Shown here piece after piece: positions 17,610-25,795 of a DNA stretch of 64,000 bases. The stretch is taken from positions 826,168 through 890,167 of the forward strand of contig NZ_LN929896.1 in NCBI RefSeq assembly GCF_001493375.1. The letters are read 5' to 3'. Both the position numbers and the translations under genes were made by a program. A model generated the notes under the pieces. That model saw nothing but the letters and a program-made list of their open reading frames with translations. It was not told the origin of the DNA and searched no databases. The DNA is from Streptomyces specialis (lineage in GTDB: Bacteria > Actinomycetota > Actinomycetes > Streptomycetales > Streptomycetaceae). Positions within the stretch are counted from its first letter, which is position 1, and the number at the start of each line of letters is the position of its first letter.

Positions 17610-18160
17610 GGCCTGGTCCTCCTGGGGTGGCGGATGGTCCGAGAGGTCGGGCACGCGTCTTCGGGTGTCTCGACGGTGTGCGGTCGTGCGGGATATGGAT
17701 TTTCGATGTGCGCATACTGCCACCCGTCACCCTCCGTTCGGCCCCCCGGAACGTCAAGATCGCATAACGGACACCCGGTACCGGTCACCGGGAGTGAGCA
17801 ACCTCCGGGGGGCGTGGGCCTCTTGATCGGAAGTGTCCCGGGGGCGCGCGGCGTGAGAGATGCATCACGCGTGGGGCGGCACTCCAGTAACCGTTATCCC
17901 GCGCGGGTAATACCTCCTCGGCCACAAGCTGCCCGTTTTCCGCGTCCGCGGAGAGCGGGCGTTCATCGTCGCGATGCCTTATCAACTCGTACCGGGCTGA
18001 TCGATCAGGTAAAACAACCCGATACACCCCTCACCCGGGGACCTGGGCTCGTGTGCGACGCGCCCGGCGTCCGCTGCACACCCTCGCGGACGTGGTGCCC
18101 GCCCGTTTCCCGACCGGGAAGCGGCCACCGAAACAGTGATGCAGCAAAGGGGTTCTTCCA
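17610..18160. other. 551-base divergent intergenic region
   Basis: This gap separates the amino-acid transporter (minus strand) from the malic enzyme gene (plus strand), so it must hold both promoters. It is locally less GC-rich, with segments such as ggatatggattttcgatg (about 17690-17708) and ccggataccg near 18196 just inside the gene. I see no tRNA, small conserved ORF or recognisable operator. Confidence 0.6.
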
Positions 18161-19357
<1,197 letters not shown>

Positions 19358-19367
19358 CGTCCGCCAC

Positions 19368-19403
19368 CAGGCCCCGGGGGGAACGGGACACCCCCGGGCC
19401 CTG
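19368..19403 (+). terminator. Hairpin terminator after the malic enzyme gene
   Basis: CAGGCCCCGGGGG (19368-19380) pairs with CCCCCGGGCCCTG (19391-19403) across a 10-base loop, with one mismatch. There is no U-run, as is common in Streptomyces. It begins ten bases after the malic enzyme stop. Confidence 0.7.
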
Positions 19404-19700
19404 AATCCCGCCCGGCGGGTCGGCATCCGGCAGCGCGCACCCCAGGGCCCGCGCCTGCCGGGCTCGTATCCCACAGGTCCGCGCCCGGCAGCTCGTACCG
19501 GCGGCCCGCGTGGCGGCTCGCACCCGCCACGGGTCCACCATGCCGCCACCCGAAGGCCCGCGCCGCCAGGCCCGCACCCACAGGCTTGCACCCACAGGCC
19601 CGCGCCGGGCGGCCCGCACCCACCGTGCCGACGCCCACAGGCCCGCACCCACCGTGCCGGCGGCCGGGGGCTCGTGTCCGCCGGGGTCTGGGCCGGGGTG
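19404..19700. repeat. Degenerate GC-rich repeat tract
   Basis: About 300 bases without a credible gene. From about 19500 it is built from imperfect copies of a 15-20 base unit resembling cccgcacccacaggc, alternating with cccgcacccaccgtgccg. The copies vary in length and are not in register with codons. It lies between the convergent malic enzyme and methyltransferase genes, so it could be a decayed repeat or a low-complexity 3' region. Nothing suggests a CRISPR array, because spacers are absent. Confidence 0.6.
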
Positions 19701-19704
19701 ATCG

Positions 19705-20448
19705 TCAGCGGAGTGCGAGGACCAGGGCGTCCGTGAGGGAGGCCCAGGCGATCGTGGTCTCCTCGAAGCCGGCCGCGCGCAGGGTGTCCAGGTGCCAGGA
19801 GGCCGGGAGGATCTCGCCGTCCCGGTGGCTGCCGAAGATCTCGAACCGCTGCCGCGCCTGCTCCGCCAGCTCGGGCGCCGCCGAGACCACGCGCCACCAC
19901 TCCTCCCAGTCCAGCGCGCCCGCCGCCTTCGCCCGCTCGCGCCGCGCCTCGGTCCAGGCGCGTTCGGCGGCGTGGACGCGGGGTGTTCCCTCACCCGGCA
20001 TGTGGTCGGCGTTCATCACCACGCCGCCGGGCCGCACGACGCCCGCGAGCCGCCCGTAGAGCGCGCGGAGTTCGTCCGCCGAGAGCCAGTGCAGCGCCGT
20101 CGCCGTGAGCACCGCGTCGTACGTGTCGTACGGCAGCCGCGCCGGCCACTCCGGGTCCGTCAGGTCGGCCGTCACGAACTCCACCCGGTCATCGCCCTCG
20201 AACGTGCCGCGCGCGATCGTCAGCAGCGCCGGGTCCAGGTCCACGCCGGTGCTCACCGCGCCCGGGAACCGCCGCAGCAGGCGGGCGGTGATGCTGCCGG
20301 TGCCGCAGGCCAGGTCCAGCACGCGCGGCTTGTCACCGGTCAGCGCCTCGACCATGTCCAGCATGACGCGGAACCGCTCCTCGCGGTCCGGGAGATACCA
20401 CTCCTGCTGCCGGTCCCAACTCTCCTGCCACGCCTGCCAGTCGGTCAC
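19705..20448 (-). CDS. Class I SAM-dependent methyltransferase
   Basis: A 247-residue protein from GTG 20448 with an AAAGGGG ribosome-binding site. Motif I is RVLDLACGTGSITARLL at about residues 44-60, followed by VSTGVDLDPALLTIAR (acidic ribose-binding loop), FVTADLTDPEW and YDAVLTATALHWLSADELR, the usual post-motif order of methyltransferase-11/25 proteins. The C-terminal third (WHLDTLRAAGFEETTIAW) fits small-molecule methyltransferases. The substrate is unknown. It is divergent from the CGNR gene. Confidence 0.9.
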   Translation of the reverse strand: MTDWQAWQESWDRQQEWYLPDREERFRVMLDMVEALTGDKPRVLDLACGTGSITARLLRRFPGAVSTGVDLDPALLTIARGTFEGDDRVEFVTADLTDPEWPARLPYDTYDAVLTATALHWLSADELRALYGRLAGVVRPGGVVMNADHMPGEGTPRVHAAERAWTEARRERAKAAGALDWEEWWRVVSAAPELAEQARQRFEIFGSHRDGEILPASWHLDTLRAAGFEETTIAWASLTDALVLALR

Positions 20449-20559
20449 TTCGGTCCCCTTTCGGCCCGTGGACGGCGGCAGACCAAGTAAGCGGCACCCC
20501 GCACCGCCGCCCATTACTAGTACGCTGACACCCTAGGGTCGCCCTCGTAAGGAACACAA

Positions 20560-21165
20560 GTGGAACTGACCTATTACTCGGACTTCGCCGTCCGCCTGGT
20601 CAACACCGAGGAGCCGCTGCGCGGCGCGGACAGCCTCACCTCGGTGGAGGCCGTCCGCGCGCTGTTCGGCGAGGCGCGGCACGCCGCCCGCCGCGCGGGC
20701 GAGGCGGACGTGACCCGGCTGCGCGGCGTGCGGGGCCGGCTGCGCGCCGTCTTCACCGCCGCCGCCGAGGGCGACGAGGTCCGGGCCGTCGATCTGCTCA
20801 ACGCGCTGCTGCTCGAATTCCCGGCGAGCCCCCAGATCTCCGGCCACGACCACCTCGACGAGGCCGGCCGGCCCCGCTGGCACCTGCACCTGGCGGAGCA
20901 CCCCTCCAGCGCGACCGCCGGGTACGCCGCGATCGCCTGCATGGGGCTGGCGTTCCAGCTCACCGACCTGGGCGTGGACCGCCTCGGCGTCTGCGAGGCC
21001 ACACCGTGCCGGAACGCGTATATCGACACGTCGACGAACCGCTCCAAGCGGTACTGCTCGGACCGCTGCGCCACCCGGGCGAACGTCGCCGCCTACCGCG
21101 CCCGCAAGCGCCGCGAGCGGGCGGTGAGCGGCCGGACCGCGGACGGCAGCCAGCTCAGCACCTGA
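20560..21165 (+). CDS. CGNR zinc-finger regulator-like protein
   Basis: A 201-residue protein from GTG 20560 with an AAGGA site. The first 150 residues are the ABATE-type N-terminal domain (YYSDFAVRLVNTEEP, LLNALLLEFPASPQI, WHLHLAEH). Near the C-terminus a zinc-binding block CEATPCRNAYID...RYCSDRCATRANVAAYRARKR has four cysteines in CGNR spacing, although the name-giving CGNR reads CATR here. Such proteins are probable DNA-binding regulators of unknown targets. Its 3' end overlaps the convergent sodX gene by 73 bases. Confidence 0.9.
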   Translation: MELTYYSDFAVRLVNTEEPLRGADSLTSVEAVRALFGEARHAARRAGEADVTRLRGVRGRLRAVFTAAAEGDEVRAVDLLNALLLEFPASPQISGHDHLDEAGRPRWHLHLAEHPSSATAGYAAIACMGLAFQLTDLGVDRLGVCEATPCRNAYIDTSTNRSKRYCSDRCATRANVAAYRARKRRERAVSGRTADGSQLST

Positions 21166-21461
21166 GCGCCCTTCGGCGACCGCAGCCGCACCATCGCCCG
21201 CGCCACGACGAGGCCGTCGGGCACGACGCCGAACTCCCGGCTGTCGTTGGTCACCTCGGGGTTGTCCCCGACCACCCACCAGCCGCCGGAACGGCGTTCG
21301 ACCACGCGCTTGACGATCAGCAGATCGTGCTGGAACGGATGCCGCATCACCACCACGTGCCCCGGCCGCACACGGGCCCCGTAACTGAGCACGAGCTGAT
21401 CCCCGGGCCGCAGCGTGGGCAGCATCGAAGGGTTGTAGACCTCGGCGAGCCCGAGCCTCAT
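21093..21461 (-). CDS. sodX: Nickel superoxide dismutase maturation protease
   Basis: A 122-residue signal-peptidase-like (S26) protein from ATG 21461, preceded by GGAGGAG. The catalytic serine is Ser12 in YNPSMLPTLRPGD and the general base is Lys51 in LLIVKRVVE; WWVVGDNPEVTNDSREFG is the usual third block. No clear N-terminal membrane anchor is seen, which fits SodX-type enzymes rather than general signal peptidases. It sits divergently beside sodN, the substrate, whose 14-residue leader must be removed to expose the nickel-binding N-terminus. Role assignment rests on the S26 motifs and this pairing. Confidence 0.9.
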   Translation of the reverse strand: MRLGLAEVYNPSMLPTLRPGDQLVLSYGARVRPGHVVVMRHPFQHDLLIVKRVVERRSGGWWVVGDNPEVTNDSREFGVVPDGLVVARAMVRLRSPKGAQVLSWLPSAVRPLTARSRRLRAR

Positions 21462-21631
21462 CGCACTCCTCCACCCTCCGGCCGTCCGCGGCCGTGGTCC
21501 GACTTCCGCACCAGTCAACCATTGGACTTTTGACCTAAGCGGGGCCGCCCGGCCCGGGTCGGCCGCGAAAAGCCGACCTGCACGGAGTAATCTCCCCCCT
21601 GAGAAGACGATCACGAGGAAGGACAGCTTTC

Positions 21632-22027
21632 ATGCTCTCCCGCCTGTTTGCCCCCAAGGTGAAGGTCAGCGCCCACTGCGACCTCCCCTGCGGCGTCTAC
21701 GACCCCGCTCAGGCCCGGATCGAGGCGGAATCCGTCAAGGCCATCCAGGAGAAGTACCTGGCCAACGACGACCCGCACTACCGCGCCCGCGCCACGACCA
21801 TCAAGGAGCAGCGGGCCGAGCTGGCCAAGCACCACGTTTCCGTGCTGTGGAGCGACTACTTCAAGCCCCCGCACTTCGAGAAGTACCCCGAGCTCCACCA
21901 GCTCGTGAACGACACCCTCAAGGCCCTCAGCGCCGCCAAGGCCTCCACCGACCCGGCCACGGGCCAGCAGGCGCTGGACTACATCGCCCAGATCGACAAG
22001 ATCTTCTGGGAGACGAAGAAGGCGTGA
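21632..22027 (+). CDS. sodN: Nickel-containing superoxide dismutase
   Basis: A 131-residue protein from ATG 21632 with a GAGGAAGG site. The nickel hook is HCDLPCGVYDP: His15, Cys16 and Cys20 become residues 1, 2 and 6 after removal of the 14-residue leader MLSRLFAPKVKVSA. The rest is a four-helix bundle (YLANDDPHYRARATTIKEQR, DYFKPPHFEKYP). The enzyme dismutates superoxide in the cytoplasm. It is paired with the divergent sodX gene and ends at a strong hairpin. In Streptomyces, sodN is favoured when nickel is present, with the Nur system repressing the iron enzyme. No clear Nur box is visible here. Confidence 0.98.
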   Translation: MLSRLFAPKVKVSAHCDLPCGVYDPAQARIEAESVKAIQEKYLANDDPHYRARATTIKEQRAELAKHHVSVLWSDYFKPPHFEKYPELHQLVNDTLKALSAAKASTDPATGQQALDYIAQIDKIFWETKKA

Positions 22028-22066
22028 GCCTGCGGACCTCATCCGGTCCGATTCGTCACCGCACCG

Positions 22067-22096
22067 CCGCACCCGGCCCCGAGGGGCCGGGTGCGG
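22067..22096 (+). terminator. Strong hairpin terminator after sodN
   Basis: CCGCACCCGGCCCC (22067-22080) is perfectly complementary to GGGGCCGGGTGCGG (22083-22096), a 14-base stem with a tight loop, starting 40 bases after the sodN stop. The following sequence, tcgttggggg, has little U character. Confidence 0.85.
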
Positions 22097-22266
22097 TCGT
22101 TGGGGGGCGATGAGGGGGAACGGACGCGCTCCCCCGCGTTCGCTCGGGCGAATGTCATGGAACGGTAACGGCGCGTCACCCGGCCACAACCCGCGCCCGG
22201 CCACGCGGGTCTTCCTCTGTGCACGGCCCAGCACATGGGCAGGTGAACAGAAACGGGGTACATATC

Positions 22267-22737
22267 ATGGTTCGTTCCGCGTCACGATCCCTGCTCGCCG
22301 TCGCCGGTGGGGTGGCGGCCCTGGGGATCGCCTTCACCGCCGTGTCCTCGGCTTCGGCCGCTCCTTCGGCCTCCGCGACCGCCGCCGCGGGCCGGTACAG
22401 CGCCGAGGAGATCCACCACTTCCTGGAGGGCTTCTACGGCAACACCGGCCCTCGCGACTGGGAACGGGAGAACCTCGTCGCCGACGACCTGAAGGAGCGC
22501 GCCGCCGAGCTGGAAACGCACGATTTGCTGCTGTGCTCGCAGAACGCGCCGCTGGACATCGAGGTCGGCGAGGTCACCACCGCCCAGTCGGCCGGGGTCG
22601 GCTGGGCGCCGATCTGGCTGAGCTGGGGCGAGGGCGAGGAGGTGTCCGTGTTCACTGCGTACGTGGGCCTGGACGCGAGCCAGCCGATCAAGCTGCTCGA
22701 TGTCGACTGCGTCCCGCCGGAGGTCGGCGGGGAGTAA
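22267..22737 (+). CDS. Small secreted protein of unknown function
   Basis: A 156-residue protein from ATG 22267. It has a Sec signal peptide: basic VRSASRS, a hydrophobic LLAVAGGVAALGIAFTAV core and cleavage near SASAAPS. The mature part of about 120 residues includes YSAEEIHHFLEGFYGNTGP, an acidic middle and two cysteines (LLLCSQNA, VDCVPPEV) that may form a disulfide. No family is recognised. It is flanked by the sodN terminator and the 3' end of a SpoIIE-type gene, so it is a single-gene unit. Confidence 0.8.
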   Translation: MVRSASRSLLAVAGGVAALGIAFTAVSSASAAPSASATAAAGRYSAEEIHHFLEGFYGNTGPRDWERENLVADDLKERAAELETHDLLLCSQNAPLDIEVGEVTTAQSAGVGWAPIWLSWGEGEEVSVFTAYVGLDASQPIKLLDVDCVPPEVGGE

Positions 22738-22846
22738 CGCCCGGGCGACCGTGCGACCGGCGGCCCGGCGGGGCGGCGGCCCGGCGGGTTCGCGGGGGGG
22801 TGTCCGGACGGGTGCGCCGGCGTGCCCGTCCGGGCCGGTCGGCCGG

Positions 22847-25795
22847 TCAGCCGGGGATCTGCTGCTCGGTCCAGATGCACTTGCCCTCGGGCGTGTGGCG
22901 GGTGCCCCAGCGCTGGGCCATGGCGGCGACGAGCTGCAAACCCCGGCCGCCCTCGTCGACGGTCGAGGTGTGGCGGATGTGGGGCGTGGTGAGGCTGCCG
23001 TCGGACACCTCGCAGATGAGGGTGCGGCTGCGCAGCAGGCGAAGCCGGATGGGGCCCTTGGCGTGGCGGACCACGTTGCCGACCAGTTCGCTGGCGAGCA
23101 GTTCGGTGGTCATCTCCAGGTCCTCCAGGTGCCGGGCGGCGAGCTGGGCGCGGATGTGGTCGCGGGCCGGCCCGGCGGCGACCGGGTCGTCGGGCAGCGG
23201 CCAGGAGGCGACGTCCTCGGGCGCGAGCCGGTGGGTGCGGGCGATCAGCAGGGCGGCGTCGTCGCTGGTGCCGTGGTCGGCGGGGAGCAGGGCGGAGGTG
23301 ACCGTTTCGCAGAGCGCGTCGAGGTCGGTGGTCCGCCCGGTGCGCAGGATGCCGGCGAGGGCGCTCATGCCGTCGTCGATGTCCCGTTCGGGGGACTCGA
23401 CCAGGCCGTCGGTGTACAGGACGAGGAGGCCGCCGTCGGGGACGCGGGTGGCGGTGATGTCGAACGGCGGCGCCGCGACGCCCAGCGGGGGGTTGGGGAT
23501 CAGCTCGGGGTAGGCGACCGTGCCGTCGGCGTGGGCGACGGCCGGGGGCGGGTGGCCGGCGCTGGCGTAGCAGAAGTGGCCGTCGACCGGGTCGTAGACG
23601 CCGTACAGGCAGGTGGCGAACCGGTCCTCGCCGAGGTCGGCGACGATGTCGTTGAGGTGGGCGAGGACTTCCTCGGGGGTCAGTTCGAGGTCGGAGAGGG
23701 TGCGGACGGCGGTGCGCAGCCGGCCCATGGTGGCGGCCTCCGACATGCCGTGGCCCATCACGTCTCCGATGACCAGGGCGACCCGGTCGGCGGACAGCGG
23801 GATGACGTCGTACCAGTCGCCGCCCACCTCCGTCCCCTGACCGGCCGGCAGATACCGGGCGGCGGAGGTGACGGCGGGCAGCGAGGGCAACGCCCGGGGC
23901 AGCAGCGCCCGTTGCAGCGCGCGGGCGCGTTTGGTCGCATCCTCGTACAGGCTCGCCCGTTCCAGCGCCTGCGCGATCAGCCCGCTGAGCGCCGTCAACA
24001 GGGTCCGCTCGTCGTCCTCCAGGCGGTGGGGCCGGTCGAACGAGACGACGGCGCCGCCGATGTCGCGGCCGGAGAGCGACAACGGCAGGAACGCCCACGC
24101 CTGTTTGCCTCCCGCGGCGGCCAGGTCGACCGTTTCGGGATAGCGCGCGGCGTACGCCTCCGCCGATTCGATGAACAGCGGGGTCCGGGTCCGCAGGGCC
24201 TCGCTGAGGGGGGTGGTCCCGGCGGCCGGCTGGCCGTGGATCCGGTCGGGGAAGCCGGGCGGATAGCCGGTGATGCCGACGACGTTCAGGCGGTCGTTCT
24301 CCAGCGCGAACACGACCAGTCCCGAGGCGCCGAACGTGGGCAGCACGCTGCGGGCGACGGCGTTCACCACGTCCTGGACGGTGACCGCCTCGGCCAGGTG
24401 CCGGGTCAACTGGGCGACCAGCGCGGCCCGTTCGGCGGCGGCCTTCTGGGCGGCCTCGCGCAGGCGCCGTTCGGTGATGTCCGTGATGTACAGGGTCAGG
24501 CCGTCCGGCACGGGCACCAGCCGCAGGTGGTACCACCGGTCGGTGCCGGGCCACCGCACGTCGAACCCGCCCGGCTGCCCCTCCTCGACGGCCCGCCGGC
24601 CCCGCTCCTCCAGATCCGGCACCTCGCGCACCACCGGGATGTCCCACAGCAGCCGGCCGACCAGGCTGCCCGGGGAGCCGAGCAGGGTCTCGCCCGTCGC
24701 GTTGACGAACTCGATCCGCCAGTCCCGGCCGACGGCGAGGAAGCCGTCCGTCATGTGCCGCAGCGCGCGGGCGACGGGGGCCAGCGCGGCGTGGGCCCCG
24801 GTGGTGTCCTCGAAGGTGCCGTTCAGCCGGACCGGGGCGCCGCTCTCGTCGAGGATCACCCGGCCGTGGGAGCGGACCCACGCGTAGGTGCCGTCGGCGC
24901 GCCGCACGCGGTACTCCGCCGCGTAGGGGCTGTGGGTGCGGATCGACTCCTCCACGTTGTGCACCACGTAGGGCTGGTCGTCGGGGTGGATGAGGTCGGC
25001 CCACGTCTCGACCCAGTCGACGGCGTCCCGCTCGACGGACAGCGTTTCGAGCAGGCGGGTGTCCACCTCGAACTCGCCGGTGCTCAGGTCCCAGTCCCAG
25101 AACCAGAGCCCTTCCTCCGCCTCACCGGCCCGGTCCGGCTCCCCGGGTTCCGCGGGCTCGCCCGGCGCGGCGGCGGTCTCCCGTCCGGCCGGGGGTGCCG
25201 TCTCGTCCAGCAGGGCGGGGGACAGCCCTTCGGGCCTGGGGGTGGTGAGCCGCAGCCGCCCGGCCGCCCACCGGGCCACTTCGCGGAGGAACCCCCACTG
25301 CGCGGCGGTCGGCTCCCCGGCCGCCGGGAGGGTGAGCAGGGAGATCACCCCGAGCGCCTCCTCCCGGCCGGGCAGCGCCACCGCCGCGATTCCGCAGTCC
25401 GCCGGGACGCCGGAGAGGTGCGGGGAGACCGGCGGCTTGCCGGAGACCTGCTCGGGGACGTCGACGGAGGGCAGCCACAGGGCTCCGCCGTCCCTGATGG
25501 TCCTGGCCGGCGCGGAGGCCCCGGCGTCGGAGATCGTCTCCCACGGGCGGACGAACCCGCCGGGCAGCCCGCTGCTCACCACCAGCCGCAGGGCGCTGCG
25601 CCGGATGCCCGCCACCCGCAGGTGCGCCATGCCGCCGAGGCCGCCCAGTTCGGCCGTCACGTGCTGGAGGGCGGCGAGCAGCACGTCGGTGTCGCCTCGG
25701 TCCGGGTCGAGGGAGAGCAGCATGTTGAGCCGGGCGGCGGCGGCCCGGCCGTGTCCTCGCTCCTGACGCCCGCGCTTCTTCCGTTCCCCGGTCAT
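22847..25795 (-). CDS. Multidomain PP2C (SpoIIE-type) phosphatase with PAS, GAF and C-terminal HATPase
   Basis: A 982-residue protein from ATG 25795, overlapping the stop of its upstream paralogue by four bases. In order: an N-terminal GAF-like region (about 20-200), PAS with a PAC-type segment (HPDDQPYVVHNVEESIRTHS, EYRVRRADGTYAWVR), a second PAS (FLAVGRDWRIEFVNATGETL), GAF (AEAVTVQDVVNAVARSVLPTF to ALERASLYEDAT), SpoIIE phosphatase (EVGGDWYDVIPL, IGDVMGHGMSEAA, YTDGLVESPERDIDD) and an RsbW-like HATPase (ELVGNVVRHAKGP, GGRGLQLV). Such proteins dephosphorylate anti-anti-sigma factors and may also act as anti-sigma kinases in stress signalling. A partner STAS protein is not encoded nearby. Confidence 0.93.
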   Translation of the reverse strand: MTGERKKRGRQERGHGRAAAARLNMLLSLDPDRGDTDVLLAALQHVTAELGGLGGMAHLRVAGIRRSALRLVVSSGLPGGFVRPWETISDAGASAPARTIRDGGALWLPSVDVPEQVSGKPPVSPHLSGVPADCGIAAVALPGREEALGVISLLTLPAAGEPTAAQWGFLREVARWAAGRLRLTTPRPEGLSPALLDETAPPAGRETAAAPGEPAEPGEPDRAGEAEEGLWFWDWDLSTGEFEVDTRLLETLSVERDAVDWVETWADLIHPDDQPYVVHNVEESIRTHSPYAAEYRVRRADGTYAWVRSHGRVILDESGAPVRLNGTFEDTTGAHAALAPVARALRHMTDGFLAVGRDWRIEFVNATGETLLGSPGSLVGRLLWDIPVVREVPDLEERGRRAVEEGQPGGFDVRWPGTDRWYHLRLVPVPDGLTLYITDITERRLREAAQKAAAERAALVAQLTRHLAEAVTVQDVVNAVARSVLPTFGASGLVVFALENDRLNVVGITGYPPGFPDRIHGQPAAGTTPLSEALRTRTPLFIESAEAYAARYPETVDLAAAGGKQAWAFLPLSLSGRDIGGAVVSFDRPHRLEDDERTLLTALSGLIAQALERASLYEDATKRARALQRALLPRALPSLPAVTSAARYLPAGQGTEVGGDWYDVIPLSADRVALVIGDVMGHGMSEAATMGRLRTAVRTLSDLELTPEEVLAHLNDIVADLGEDRFATCLYGVYDPVDGHFCYASAGHPPPAVAHADGTVAYPELIPNPPLGVAAPPFDITATRVPDGGLLVLYTDGLVESPERDIDDGMSALAGILRTGRTTDLDALCETVTSALLPADHGTSDDAALLIARTHRLAPEDVASWPLPDDPVAAGPARDHIRAQLAARHLEDLEMTTELLASELVGNVVRHAKGPIRLRLLRSRTLICEVSDGSLTTPHIRHTSTVDEGGRGLQLVAAMAQRWGTRHTPEGKCIWTEQQIPG

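Noticed and set aside
17610..18160. Hidden small gene in the divergent gap
   Set aside because: Open frames there lack ribosome-binding sites and conserved character.
19404..19700. CRISPR array
   Set aside because: Repeats are unequal and overlapping, there are no unique spacers, and no cas genes are present.
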